From assembly GCF_011045115.1 (NCBI RefSeq), contig NZ_JAAKZG010000003.1, positions 1 through 64,000 on the forward strand: a stretch of 64,000 nucleotides of DNA. The letters are read 5' to 3'. Shown piece after piece: positions 8,603-17,149 of the stretch. Position 1 is the first letter of the stretch, and each line of letters starts with the position of its first letter. The notes under the pieces were generated by a model that saw only the letters and a program-made list of their open reading frames with translations, was not told where the DNA came from and did not search any database. The position numbers were made by a program, and so were the translations under genes. This stretch comes from Mesorhizobium zhangyense. Its GTDB lineage: Bacteria > Pseudomonadota > Alphaproteobacteria > Rhizobiales > Rhizobiaceae.

Positions 8603-9181
8603 ATGGCATTTCGCAAAGCGCTTTTTTCTCTCCTGCTGGTCCTGCCCGCCTCGCAGGCGCTTGCAACCGGCGAGATCGAAAGCCTGATCACTCCAGCTGA
8701 CCGCGCCCGGTTGGAAAAATACGATGCCACCCGCACGGAAGCGATCGACGAGGCCAAGAAGGGTGGCGCAGCCGCAGATGTGGCGACGCTCGACGCAATC
8801 CTTGCCAAGCAGCCCGTTTCCTTCACCGATTTCGACATGACCGGCAACTGGCAGTGCCGCACCATCAAGGTCGGCGGCAACCTGCCGCTGGTCGTCTATG
8901 GCTGGTTCAAATGCCGCGTCACCGACGACGGCTCGGGCTGGACGCTGGAGAAGCTGAGCGGCTCGCAGCGCACCAAGGGCCGCTTCTTCACCGACAGCGA
9001 CACCCGCCTCACCTATCTCGGCTCGTTCTTCGTCGCCGGCGACACGCCCAAGCGCTACCCGGCCAATCCCGACAGCGACCAGGCCGGCTATACATTCCGC
9101 ACGGGACCGAGCGAATGGCGTATCGAATTTCCGGCACCACGCTTCGAATCCAAACTCGACATCCTCGAATTCAAGCGCTGA
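8603..9181 (+). CDS. Secreted DUF4893-like protein
   Basis: A 192-residue protein with a clear signal peptide (MAFRKALFSLLLVLPASQALA, cleavage near residue 21), so it is periplasmic. The mature part contains FDMTGNWQCRTIKVGG and YGWFKCR, a beta-rich lipocalin-like pattern I associate with DUF4893. Two Cys residues (QC, KC) could form a disulfide. AAGGAG lies six bases before the start at 8603. It follows DUF1638 by 50 bases on the same strand, but a periplasmic protein is not an obvious part of a cytoplasmic methyl-transfer pathway and it may simply be a neighbour. Confidence 0.7.
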   Translation: MAFRKALFSLLLVLPASQALATGEIESLITPADRARLEKYDATRTEAIDEAKKGGAAADVATLDAILAKQPVSFTDFDMTGNWQCRTIKVGGNLPLVVYGWFKCRVTDDGSGWTLEKLSGSQRTKGRFFTDSDTRLTYLGSFFVAGDTPKRYPANPDSDQAGYTFRTGPSEWRIEFPAPRFESKLDILEFKR

Positions 9182-9304
9182 ACTGCGGTTCACGGCGGCA
9201 AATTTGTCACTCCGGTTAAGCCGGCGGTAAGCTGACCGTGCGATTGTCCCGCGGGCCTTTGCCGCCTTGGCATGGGCCTGCAGAAATCACCGTGACCGAA
9301 TAGA

Positions 9305-10084
9305 ATGACAGCCCAGGCAGACAACAAATCGATCGTCATGGTGACCGAGGGTGGTCCTCACATCTGGGCGATCATCAATGCCGTGGCGAACGCCTTCGGG
9401 CCCATCACGGTCATTCTCGAAACACCGGAATCGAAGGCCGCACTCCTCAAGCGCCGGGCGCGCAAGCAGGGCTGGATTTCGGTCGGCGGCCAGGTCGCGA
9501 CGATGATCGTCAATCGGCTGGGCAAGCGTTTCTTTTCCGGACATGCCGATCGCCTGATTGCCGACGCAAAGCTCGAAACCGAGCCCCGCCCAGGGCAGAA
9601 GATCATCCATGTTCCGTCGGCCAATTCGCCGGAATTTCTCGCCGCGATCGCGGAAATCGAGCCGGCCGTGGTTTTCCTCGCCGGCTGCCGGCTTCTGTCG
9701 AAGAAGACGCTCGCTGCGATAAAATGCCCGGTGCTGAACTACCATGCAGCGATCAACCCGAAATATCGCGGCATGAACGGCGCCTATTGGGCGCTGGCCA
9801 CGGGTGACGGAGAAAATTTCGGCTCCACGGTGCATATTGTCGACGAAGGCGTCGACACCGGCGACGTGCTGTATCAAGTGCGCGGCAAGCCCGGCCCCGG
9901 CGACAATCTAATGTCCTATGCGCTGCGGCTCGCCTCGCTTTCGCGCGAAATCTGCGTGCAGGCGGTCGGCGATGCGCTCGCTGGGCGTCTGAAACCGGTC
10001 GATACCGGCCTGCCTTCGATGCAGTGGTATCATCCGCCGATCTGGACTTATCTCTGGAACGGCATCCGGCGCGGCGTCTGGTAA
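9305..10084 (+). CDS. Formyltransferase-fold protein
   Basis: A 259-residue protein with the formyl-THF-dependent transferase/hydrolase fold of PurN and Fmt. The catalytic triad is present: NYHAAI gives Asn145 and His147, and DEGVDTGDV gives Asp184. The order Asn-x-His ... Asp matches PurN. It lacks a C-terminal anticodon-recognition domain, so it is not Fmt. It is longer at the N-terminus than PurN, with an inserted helical segment at 45-85. It lies in the methyl-transfer locus, so a 10-formyl-THF-linked step (C1 drain, formyl transfer or hydrolysis) is plausible. Formyl transfer to a sugar-type acceptor is the alternative. Confidence 0.8.
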   Translation: MTAQADNKSIVMVTEGGPHIWAIINAVANAFGPITVILETPESKAALLKRRARKQGWISVGGQVATMIVNRLGKRFFSGHADRLIADAKLETEPRPGQKIIHVPSANSPEFLAAIAEIEPAVVFLAGCRLLSKKTLAAIKCPVLNYHAAINPKYRGMNGAYWALATGDGENFGSTVHIVDEGVDTGDVLYQVRGKPGPGDNLMSYALRLASLSREICVQAVGDALAGRLKPVDTGLPSMQWYHPPIWTYLWNGIRRGVW

Positions 10085-10119
10085 TCGTCGCCCCTTATAT
10101 CTCCTTTTCGCTCTGTTTC

Positions 10120-10128
10120 TTTGCGACA
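10120..10128. promoter_or_regulatory. GTCGCAAA site (reverse orientation)
   Basis: TTTGCGACA, the reverse complement of TGTCGCAAA, about 100 bases upstream of the start at 10229 and 35 bases after the formyltransferase stop. Position and sequence match the sites before the corrinoid gene, the GlxA-type regulator and the Rieske oxygenase. It may drive the 10229-12214 genes. Confidence 0.5.
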
Positions 10129-10228
10129 TCGCTATGCGTCGCTTTTGAATGCGCGCGCGTCGTCCCATAACAAGCAGCACCCCAACGGTTGCGGCAATGC
10201 TGAATGCCAAGAGGAAAGCGAGATTTCA

Positions 10229-10534
10229 ATGGCCGATTTGATTATCGTCTACTGGCGCGACATCCCCGCCCAGGTCATCGTCAAGAAGGGTCGCACCAAC
10301 GCAAAGCGCGAATTGCCATTGCGTTTCACCGAGGCCATCGACATGGCCGCGATGCGGTCGGGTGCTGCCGAAACCGACGCCTATCTCGCCGAATGGCGCA
10401 AGGCGGACCCTCTGCCGGTCGGCGACGATCTTGAAGCCGAGGCGGACAAGGCCGTTGCCACGATTGACAGCGACTACACCCGCGAGCGGCTCGTAGCTTT
10501 GGCGAAAGCAGGCGGGACAGAAGAAAATGTCTGA
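10229..10534 (+). CDS. Small 'virulence factor' family protein (PF13769-like)
   Basis: A 101-residue acidic cytoplasmic protein. MADLIIVYWRDIPAQVIVKK and the following RAKRELP-type stretch match a small family labelled 'virulence factor' in databases, although no virulence role is expected here. Its start at 10229 is inside a longer frame; the family N-terminus MADLIIVYWR decides the start. The stop overlaps the next gene (10527) by eight bases, so translation is coupled to the MetV-like protein. The tight linkage with methylene-THF reductase parts suggests an accessory role in that complex. Confidence 0.8.
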   Translation: MADLIIVYWRDIPAQVIVKKGRTNAKRELPLRFTEAIDMAAMRSGAAETDAYLAEWRKADPLPVGDDLEAEADKAVATIDSDYTRERLVALAKAGGTEENV

Positions 10535-11117
10535 AAACCAGCCGGCGGTTACCCAGGCCACATTGGTCAAGAAGGCAGCGCCGAAAAGCGACTACAAGCC
10601 CGCCGACGTGTCGCCACAGCGGCGCGTCCAGCGCTCCTATGCGATAAGGCTGTGGTCGATCCGCCATTCGCGGCTGCTCGAATGGTTTTATGCCCGCTTC
10701 GCCGACACGTTCCTGCTGCTCCATCCCCTGTGGAAGGGCATCGGCTACGGCCGCGTCGAAGCGCCGGTGAAGTTCATCGAGAAGCGCGCGAAAGGCTTCA
10801 TGTTCGACTGCCGCATGTGCGGCCAGTGCATCCTGTCCTCCACCGGCATGTCGTGCCCGATGAACTGCCCCAAGCAGTTGCGCAACGGCCCCTGCGGCGG
10901 TGTGCGCGCCAACGGCAATTGCGAGGTCGAGCCGGACATGCCCTGCGTCTGGGTCAAGGCCTGGGAAGGCTCGCGCAACATGGTCAATGGGGATGCCATC
11001 CTGAACGTGCAGAAGCCGGTCGACCAGTCGCTTCGCGAAACCTCGGCCTGGCTGCGCGTTACCGCTCAGGCCGCCATGGCGCGCGAAGCGGCCAAGACCC
11101 CGGGAGCCTCGGCATGA
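10527..11117 (+). CDS. MetV-like methylenetetrahydrofolate reductase C-terminal-domain protein
   Basis: A 196-residue protein with eight cysteines between residues 95 and 140 (FDCRMCGQC, MSCPMNCP, NGPCGG, NCEVEPDMPC). This is the zinc/iron-sulfur domain found as MetV beside MetF in acetogens and as the 'MTHFR C-terminal' domain. In acetogens MetV partners MetF in reduction of methylene-THF with ferredoxin or another donor. Here its stop overlaps the MetF start by four bases, supporting a two-subunit enzyme. In a demethylation pathway the enzyme would probably run toward methylene-THF. Confidence 0.88.
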   Translation: MSENQPAVTQATLVKKAAPKSDYKPADVSPQRRVQRSYAIRLWSIRHSRLLEWFYARFADTFLLLHPLWKGIGYGRVEAPVKFIEKRAKGFMFDCRMCGQCILSSTGMSCPMNCPKQLRNGPCGGVRANGNCEVEPDMPCVWVKAWEGSRNMVNGDAILNVQKPVDQSLRETSAWLRVTAQAAMAREAAKTPGASA

Positions 11118-12214
11118 ACCCGCCGCGCCCGCCACAAATCGACGAGAACCCGGCCGGCATCGACCTGCCGCTCGACCGCCTGCCCGGCCATTCCTCGCGT
11201 GGCCGGCTGGAACGCGTGCTGCGCCGCGGCGAGTTCGCGGTAACGACCGAACTCAACCCCCCTGACAGCGCCGACCCGGAAGACGTCTACAACCGCGCGA
11301 AGATTTTCGACGGCTGGGTCGACGCCATCAATGCCGTCGATGCTTCGGGCGCCAACTGCCATATGTCGTCGGTCGGCATCTGCGCGCTGCTGACGCGCAT
11401 GGGCTATGCCCCGATCATGCAGATCGCCTGCCGCGACAAGAACCGCATCGCCATTCAGGGCGATGTGCTCGGCGGAGCCGCCATGGGCGTCGCCAACATG
11501 CTCTGCCTCACTGGCGACGGCGTGCAGGCCGGCGACCAGCCGGGCGCCAAGCCCGTCTTCGACCTCGACTCGATGTCGCTGCTGGAAACCATCCGCATCA
11601 TGCGCGACAACGGAAAATTCCTGTCGGGCCGCAAGCTGTCCACGCCGCCGCAGCTTTTCCTGGGTGCTGCGGTCAATCCCTTCGCGCCGCCTTTCGATTT
11701 CCGGCCAATCCACCTCGGCAAGAAGATCGCCGCCGGCGCGCAGTTCGTGCAGACGCAATATTGCTTCGACGTGCCGATGTTCCGAACCTTCATGGAGCGC
11801 GCCCGCGATCTTGGCCTGACCGACAAGGTTTTCGTCCTGTGCGGCGTCGGGCCGCTGGCCTCAGCCAAGACCGCCAAGTGGATCCGCTCCAACGTGCCGG
11901 GCATCCATATTCCTGATTCCATCATTGCGCGGCTGGAAGGCGCGCAGGACCAGAAGAAGGAAGGCAAGCAGCTTGCCATCGATATCATCAACGAGGTGAA
12001 GGAAATCCCCGGCGTTTCAGGCATCCATGTGATGGCCTATCGCCAGGAGGAATATGTCGCCGAGATCGTCGACGAATCGGGCGTGCTGAAGGGCCGCCAG
12101 CCGTGGAAGCGCGAAGTGCGCCGCGACGACCAGCTTGTCGCCGATCGGCTCGACCACCTGCTGCATGACAACGTGACCGAAACCCAGGTGGACATGGTAA
12201 AGACCGCCCACTGA
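11114..12214 (+). CDS. metF: Methylenetetrahydrofolate reductase, MetF-like
   Basis: A 366-residue TIM-barrel flavoprotein that interconverts 5-methyl-THF and 5,10-methylene-THF. Recognisable features are EFAVTTELNPPDSADPE near residue 40 (substrate Glu), LTGDGVQAGDQPGA for flavin binding, and FVQTQYCFDVP in the C-terminal half. ATG 11114 overlaps the MetV-like stop, and the upstream extension of this frame is not coding. Its length is above that of E. coli MetF (about 296). Paired with MetV, it is likely a catabolic isoenzyme that oxidises methyl groups delivered from the corrinoid system, distinct from a methionine-biosynthetic MetF. Confidence 0.92.
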   Translation: MNPPRPPQIDENPAGIDLPLDRLPGHSSRGRLERVLRRGEFAVTTELNPPDSADPEDVYNRAKIFDGWVDAINAVDASGANCHMSSVGICALLTRMGYAPIMQIACRDKNRIAIQGDVLGGAAMGVANMLCLTGDGVQAGDQPGAKPVFDLDSMSLLETIRIMRDNGKFLSGRKLSTPPQLFLGAAVNPFAPPFDFRPIHLGKKIAAGAQFVQTQYCFDVPMFRTFMERARDLGLTDKVFVLCGVGPLASAKTAKWIRSNVPGIHIPDSIIARLEGAQDQKKEGKQLAIDIINEVKEIPGVSGIHVMAYRQEEYVAEIVDESGVLKGRQPWKREVRRDDQLVADRLDHLLHDNVTETQVDMVKTAH

Positions 12215-12240
12215 GCGCCTGCTTGATCGAAACGAGAAAC

Positions 12241-12262
12241 GATATAAAGAAGTCTTTATATC
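12241..12262. promoter_or_regulatory. Palindromic operator, SahR-like
   Basis: GATATAAAGA, two bases, then TCTTTATATC: perfect ten-base arms. It lies 16-37 bases upstream of the start codon at 12278. The ATATAAAGA...TCTTTATAT form resembles, from memory, the operator of the ArsR-type regulator SahR, which senses S-adenosylhomocysteine and controls methionine-cycle genes in alphaproteobacteria. No sahR gene is in this window. The assignment is by sequence resemblance only. Confidence 0.6.
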
Positions 12263-12277
12263 CTTACGGAGAAGTTC

Positions 12278-13252
12278 ATGACCCGCACGATCGTCGCCTC
12301 GGCGACCCGAGAAATCATCATCGGCTTCGACCAGCCCTTCTGCGTGATCGGCGAACGCATCAACCCGACCGGCCGCAAGAAATTGGCCGCCGAGATGATC
12401 GCCGGCAATTTCGAGACGGTGATCAAGGATGCGCTCGAACAGGCCGCCTGCGGTGCCACCATGCTCGACGTCAATGCCGGCGTGACAGCGGTTGACCCGA
12501 ACGCGACGGAGCCGGCACTGTTGGTGCAGACGCTGGAGATCGTGCAGGGCCTGGTCGACCTGCCGCTTTCCATCGACAGCTCGGTTTCGGCTGCGATCGA
12601 GGCCGCGCTGAAGGTCGCCAAGGGCCGCCCGCTGGTCAATTCCGTCACCGGTGAGGAAGAAAAGCTCGAAGCGATCCTGCCACTGATCAAGAAATACAAT
12701 GTCCCGGTCGTCGCCATCTCCAACGACGAGACCGGCATCTCCATGGACCCCGACGTGCGTTTCGCCGTTGCCAAGAAGATCGTCGAGCGCTGCGCTGATT
12801 TCGGCATTCCGGCACATGACGTGGTGGTCGACCCGCTGGTCATGCCGATCGGCGCGCTGGGCGATGCCGGCCGCCAGGTTTTTGCGCTGCTGCGCCGCCT
12901 GCGTGAGGAACTCAAGGTCAACACCACCTGCGGCCTTTCCAACATCTCCTTCGGCCTGCCGCACCGCCACGGCATCAATGCCGGCTTCATCCCGATGGTC
13001 ATCGGCGCCGGCATGACCAGCGCCATCATGAACCCGGTGCGGCCGCAGGAAATGGAAGCCGTGCGCGCCGCCAACGTGCTCAACGGCACCGACGCCAACT
13101 GCACCAACTGGATCAAGACATACAAGGACTACAAGCCGGCCGAGGGCGGCCAAGCGGTTGCGGCTCCGACAGCAGTCAACGCGCCGGGCGAAGGCACCGC
13201 CAATGGCGGGCGGCGGCGCGGCGGGCGTGAAGCTCGGATGGCGCGGGGTTAG
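12278..13252 (+). CDS. Methyltetrahydrofolate:corrinoid methyltransferase
   Basis: A 324-residue enzyme of the dihydropteroate-synthase (pterin-binding) fold, like AcsE and MtvA. IGERINPTGRKKL near residue 25 and MLDVNAGV near residue 66 are the pterin-binding motifs. SIDSS, ISNDETG and DPLVMPIG continue the TIM barrel, and NTTCGLSNISFGLP matches methyl-THF enzymes. It should transfer the methyl group from the corrinoid protein to THF. A C-terminal tail of about 40 residues rich in Gly, Ala and Arg (GGRRRGGREAR) is unusual. The gene has a palindromic operator immediately upstream and precedes the activase. Confidence 0.93.
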   Translation: MTRTIVASATREIIIGFDQPFCVIGERINPTGRKKLAAEMIAGNFETVIKDALEQAACGATMLDVNAGVTAVDPNATEPALLVQTLEIVQGLVDLPLSIDSSVSAAIEAALKVAKGRPLVNSVTGEEEKLEAILPLIKKYNVPVVAISNDETGISMDPDVRFAVAKKIVERCADFGIPAHDVVVDPLVMPIGALGDAGRQVFALLRRLREELKVNTTCGLSNISFGLPHRHGINAGFIPMVIGAGMTSAIMNPVRPQEMEAVRAANVLNGTDANCTNWIKTYKDYKPAEGGQAVAAPTAVNAPGEGTANGGRRRGGREARMARG

Positions 13253-13304
13253 AGTAGAAATAGACGAACGCGGTCAGCAAGGGCTGGCCGGAAAGCAGCA
13301 TACC

Positions 13305-15383
13305 ATGAACTCTCCCGCCAACATCACCGATCCGCTCGTGCTGTTCATGCCGTCGGGCAAGCGCGGGCGGTTTCCGGTCGGCACGCCGATCCTTGATGCC
13401 GCGCGCACGCTCGGCGTCTATGTCGAGAGCGTGTGCGGCGGGCGGGCGACGTGCGGGCGCTGCCAGATCGAGGTGCAGGAAGGCAATTTCGCCAAGCATA
13501 AGATCGTCTCATCCAACGACCACATCTCGCCCAAGGGCGCCAAGGAGCAGCGCTATGAAAAGGTGCGCGGCCTTCCCGAAGGCCGCCGCCTCTCCTGCTC
13601 GGCCACCGTCCAGGGCGATCTCGTCATCGACGTACCGCAGGACACCGTCATCAACGCGCAGGTGGTGCGCAAGGCTGCCAGCGACCGCGTCATCGAGCGC
13701 AATGCGGCGGTGCAGATGTGCTATGTCGAGGTCGACGAGCCCGACATGCACAAGCCGCTTGGCGACCTCGACCGGCTGAAGGTGATGCTGGAAAAGGACT
13801 GGGGCTGGAAGGATCTGCTGATCGCCCCTCATTTGATCCCGCAGGTTCAGGGCATTTTGCGCAAGGGCAATTGGGGCGTCACCGCTGCCATCCACCGCGA
13901 TATGGATTCGTCGCGGCCCTTTATCATCGGGCTTTTCCCCGGCCTGAAGAACGAGGCCTATGGCATCGCCTGCGACATCGGCTCGACCACCATCGCCATG
14001 CATTTGGTGTCGCTGCTGTCGGGCCGCATCGTCGCGTCCTCCGGCACGTCGAACCCGCAGATCCGCTTCGGCGAAGATCTGATGAGCCGTGTTTCCTATG
14101 TGATGATGAACCCGGACGGGCGCGAGGCGATGACCAAGGCCGTACGCGAGGCCGTCAACACGCTGATCGGCAAGGTCTGCGAGGAAGGCGGCGTCGACCG
14201 TCACGACATCTTCGACTGCGTCTTCGTCGCCAACCCGATCATGCACCATCTGTTCCTCGGCATCGACCCGACCGAACTCGGCCAGGCGCCGTTCGCGCTC
14301 GCCGTGTCGGGCGCGCTGCAATTCTGGGCGCATGAGATCGACATCGACGTCAATCGCGGCGCGCGGCTCTACACGCTGCCTTGCATCGCCGGCCATGTCG
14401 GCGCAGATGCTGCCGGCGCGACACTGTCGGAAGGCCCGTACCGCCAGGACAAGATGATGCTGCTGGTCGATGTCGGCACCAATGCCGAGATCATCCTTGG
14501 CAACCGTCAGCGCGTGGTTGCCGCCTCCTCGCCGACCGGCCCGGCCTTCGAAGGTGCGGAGATTTCGTCCGGCCAGCGCGCCGCCCCCGGCGCGATCGAG
14601 CGCGTGCGCATAGACCCGCTGACGCTGGAGCCGAAATACCGCGTCATCGGTGTCGAACAATGGTCCGACGAAGAAGGCTTCGAGGAAGCCTCCTGGGCAA
14701 CCGGTGTGACGGGCATCTGCGGCTCGGCGATCATCGAGGTCGTCGCCGAAATGTACCTGGCGGGCATCATCTCGGAAGACGGCGTGGTCGACGGCTCGCT
14801 CGCCGCGACCTCCCCGCGTATCATCCAGAACGGCCGCACCTTCTCCTATCTGCTGCGCGAAGGCCGTCAGGGCGAACCGCGCCTGACGGTAACGCAGAAT
14901 GACGTCCGCGCTATCCAGCTTGCCAAGGCTGCTCTCTATGCCGGCGTGAAGCTCTTGATGGAAAAACAGGGCGTGGAAACCGTCGACACGATCCGCTTCG
15001 CCGGCGCCTTCGGCTCCTTCATCGACCCGAAATACGCGATGGTGCTCGGCCTGATCCCCGATTGCGACCTCGACGAAGTGAAGGCGGTCGGCAACGCAGC
15101 CGGCACCGGCGCGCTGATGGCGCTGCTCAACCGCAACCACCGCCGCGAGATCGAAAAGGAAGTAGGCCTGATCGAGAAGATCGAAACAGCGCTGGAACCG
15201 AATTTCCAGCAGCTTTTCATCGACGCGATGGCGCTGCCCAACAAGGTCGATCCGTTTCCGAAACTGTCGGCCGCAGTCAAACTGCCGCCACGCAAGACGG
15301 TGAGCGAGGATGGTATCGCGGGTGACACAACCCCGCGCCGACGCTCACGCGAAGAACGTGCGGCGCGGCGCAACCGGGATTAG
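13305..15383 (+). CDS. ASKHA-domain 2Fe-2S corrinoid activation protein (RACo-like)
   Basis: A 692-residue protein. Residues 1-100 are a plant-type 2Fe-2S ferredoxin domain: CGGRATCGRC gives Cys44, Cys50 and Cys53, and Cys98 completes the set. After a linker come the actin-like ATPase motifs CDIGSTTIAMHL and LLVDVGTNAEIILG and a glycine-rich SPTGPAFEGAEI segment (ASKHA/DUF4445). Such enzymes use ATP to reduce cob(II)amide back to the active cob(I) state, as RACo and RamA do. The N-terminal 2Fe-2S makes it RACo-like rather than RamA-like. The start at 13305 is chosen because the ferredoxin fold begins there; the frame's upstream 49 residues overlap the previous gene. A basic tail (RRRSREERAARR) ends the protein. 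Confidence 0.93.
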   Translation: MNSPANITDPLVLFMPSGKRGRFPVGTPILDAARTLGVYVESVCGGRATCGRCQIEVQEGNFAKHKIVSSNDHISPKGAKEQRYEKVRGLPEGRRLSCSATVQGDLVIDVPQDTVINAQVVRKAASDRVIERNAAVQMCYVEVDEPDMHKPLGDLDRLKVMLEKDWGWKDLLIAPHLIPQVQGILRKGNWGVTAAIHRDMDSSRPFIIGLFPGLKNEAYGIACDIGSTTIAMHLVSLLSGRIVASSGTSNPQIRFGEDLMSRVSYVMMNPDGREAMTKAVREAVNTLIGKVCEEGGVDRHDIFDCVFVANPIMHHLFLGIDPTELGQAPFALAVSGALQFWAHEIDIDVNRGARLYTLPCIAGHVGADAAGATLSEGPYRQDKMMLLVDVGTNAEIILGNRQRVVAASSPTGPAFEGAEISSGQRAAPGAIERVRIDPLTLEPKYRVIGVEQWSDEEGFEEASWATGVTGICGSAIIEVVAEMYLAGIISEDGVVDGSLAATSPRIIQNGRTFSYLLREGRQGEPRLTVTQNDVRAIQLAKAALYAGVKLLMEKQGVETVDTIRFAGAFGSFIDPKYAMVLGLIPDCDLDEVKAVGNAAGTGALMALLNRNHRREIEKEVGLIEKIETALEPNFQQLFIDAMALPNKVDPFPKLSAAVKLPPRKTVSEDGIAGDTTPRRRSREERAARRNRD

Positions 15384-15385
15384 CT

Positions 15386-15534
15386 GTTAGAGACTGTTTT
15401 GATAACTCGCCCTGCCGAGGCAAATGGCGTGGTTTTCGAGAACCGGAGCGGAGCGTACTTAAAGTACGTGAGCACCGGAAGCGCAGAAAACTGCGTCAGA
15501 TGACCGGCAGGGTAGAGTTAGCGAGCAGTCTCTC
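15386..15534. repeat. Palindromic intergenic element between convergent genes
   Basis: Imperfect inverted repeat: GAGACTG and CCCTGCCG near the left end are matched by CGGCAGGG and CAGTCTC near the right end. The centre CGTACTT-A-AAGTACG (15454-15468) is a perfect palindrome. It fills the gap between the activase stop and the LysR stop, where a strong stem could act as a two-way terminator. This element type is known as a dispersed repeat in rhizobial genomes. Confidence 0.75.
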
Positions 15535-16432
15535 AGAACTTGCCGGTTTCGCGGAATAGTTCAAAGGCGGAGCGGATATGGTCGGCGACGGCGCGCACTG
15601 GTGCGCTGGCATCAGATGCCACCACCATAGCCAGGCTGTAGGTGCCGATATCCGGCATGCCGTCCTTTGAGCTGAGTTCCATCAGATCGCCGCCTATGAA
15701 GGAGCGCGGCAGCGGTGCCACGGCCAGATCGGCGAGGATCGCAGCGCGCTGGCCCGCCGTATGGGCGCTCATATAGGCGACGCGGTAGTTGCGCCCTTCC
15801 CGGCCAAGCGCTTCAACCGCGCCTGCCCGCCAGGCACAGCCTTCTTCCCACAATGATACCGGCAATGGCTCGCGCAGATGCGCACATCCGCCCTTTGCGC
15901 CAGCCCAGACGATCGGCTCGGTCAAAAGCACTTCGGCGCCAGCCATGTTCGTTTTGTAGGAATTAGTGATGAGCGTGATGTCGAGGGTGCGGTCATCCAT
16001 GCGCCGCCACAAATGCTTGCTTTGGTCGATCGTCACGTCGACAGCGATCGACGGATGCGACTGGGCAAAGCGCTTCAGCACATGCGGCAGGATGCGTTCG
16101 CCGTAGTCGTCCGGTGAACCGAGGCGCACGACACCGACGATATCGGGAATGATGAACTTCGACACCGCCTCGCGGTTGATCGACAGGAGCCGCCGCGCAT
16201 AGCCGAGCAGGACTTCGCCGTCATTGGTCAATGTCACCGACCGCGCGTCGCGCGAGAAAACCGAGCGCCCGAGCACGTCTTCAAGCTTCTTGATCTGCAT
16301 CGAAACGGCAGAAGGCGTGCGGAAGACGGCATTGGCCGCGGTGGTGAAACTGCCCGTCTCGGCAATCGCCACGAATGTGCGCAACACATCAAGATCAAGC
16401 ACCGGCAGCGGATGATTGAGTGGGGCTGTCAT
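15533..16432 (-). CDS. LysR-family transcriptional regulator
   Basis: A 299-residue regulator of standard LysR length. Residues 13-72 form the winged helix-turn-helix (LRTFVAIAETGSFTTAANAVFRTPSAVSMQIKKLE split across about 35 residues). Residues 95-295 are the periplasmic-binding-protein-like effector domain. AAGGG lies about nine bases before the start. It converges on the activase gene and diverges from the DUF1127 gene at 16615, with 182 bases between. It has no obvious operon partner; its targets may be elsewhere or the methyl-transfer locus. Confidence 0.92.
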   Translation of the reverse strand: MTAPLNHPLPVLDLDVLRTFVAIAETGSFTTAANAVFRTPSAVSMQIKKLEDVLGRSVFSRDARSVTLTNDGEVLLGYARRLLSINREAVSKFIIPDIVGVVRLGSPDDYGERILPHVLKRFAQSHPSIAVDVTIDQSKHLWRRMDDRTLDITLITNSYKTNMAGAEVLLTEPIVWAGAKGGCAHLREPLPVSLWEEGCAWRAGAVEALGREGRNYRVAYMSAHTAGQRAAILADLAVAPLPRSFIGGDLMELSSKDGMPDIGTYSLAMVVASDASAPVRAVADHIRSAFELFRETGKF

Positions 16433-16614
16433 CGCTCTAACCCTTCAATTTTTCTGATCCAAGGCATCATTTCATTTCGTTTGATTGAACATCACAACAG
16501 GAGGATAGTCAAGACCGTGAAGAGAGGCCGACGGGTACAGACACCAGGATCGACCTCGAGATGCGAAGGCCCACAGCGATATCTTTTCCGTGGTGCAACC
16601 GAGAGGAGAATGAA

Positions 16615-16800
16615 ATGTCTATTTTGTCGTCGATCGGCCGCTTTGCCGCCGAATACTCTGCCGCCCGCAACCGCTATCTGACGGAGCGCCAGGTTCGCTC
16701 GCTTCCTTTCGAAATCCAGAAGGATATCGGCTGGCCGGATAGTTACACGCGGCGCGACGTTACTCGCTCGTCACTTGGGGCGTGGGCCGGAAGCAAGTAA
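16615..16800 (+). CDS. DUF1127 small protein
   Basis: A 61-residue protein. MSILSSIGRFAAEY is followed by LTERQVRSLPFEIQKDIGWPD, the DUF1127 (YjiS-like) signature with the conserved DIG. DUF1127 proteins in alphaproteobacteria are small, basic and often stress- or phosphate-regulated, with some implicated in RNA binding. The start at 16615 is set by AGGAG six bases upstream; the longer frame from 16561 lacks one. A strong intrinsic terminator follows within 25 bases, so it is monocistronic. Confidence 0.85.
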   Translation: MSILSSIGRFAAEYSAARNRYLTERQVRSLPFEIQKDIGWPDSYTRRDVTRSSLGAWAGSK

Positions 16801-16820
16801 TCATGCATAGCCAGAACATG

Positions 16821-16859
16821 GCCTGCCGGACCCTCTTAAAGAAGACCGGCAGGCTTTTT
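16821..16859 (+). terminator. Intrinsic terminator
   Basis: GCCTGCCGG (16821-16829) pairs exactly with CCGGCAGGC (16846-16854) around a 16-base loop, followed by TTTTT. It ends the DUF1127 transcript. Confidence 0.9.
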
Positions 16860-17149
16860 CTTTGCCTTGGGCTTGCCACAAAGTAGACATGGCAGCCATG
16901 CGCCGCACGCATGACGCATATGAAGCAGTCGCATAGCCGGTTAATTTCATAGTTAAATACCTGTATTTGCTTATTTTATCGGCATCCCACGCACAAAAAC
17001 GTCGCAAATGATGTCGCTTTTCGCATCAAGTAGTTCGTTTTCTCCACTTAACTTCCGCAACAGACCATCTATATGAGCGGCATCAAACGAGCTGCCCCAC
17101 TCCATCAAGCGAAGGCACCCCGTGTAACCACTACGCATGGAGAAGTGTC
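16860..17149. promoter_or_regulatory. AT-richer intergenic region with GTCGCAAA site
   Basis: No gene was found in this 290-base stretch; a minus-strand frame (16801-17007) crosses the terminator and lacks family features. GTCGCAAA occurs at 17001-17008 and a partner ATGTCGCTTT at 17011-17020, forming a direct repeat with about ten-base spacing, as AraC-type activators often use. A perfect AAATAC-CT-GTATTT palindrome lies at 16955-16968. These probably control the small gene at 17150. Confidence 0.5.

Noticed and set aside
16801-17007. 68-residue minus-strand open frame
   Set aside because: It runs through a strong intrinsic terminator and a regulatory region, with no ribosome-binding site or known family.
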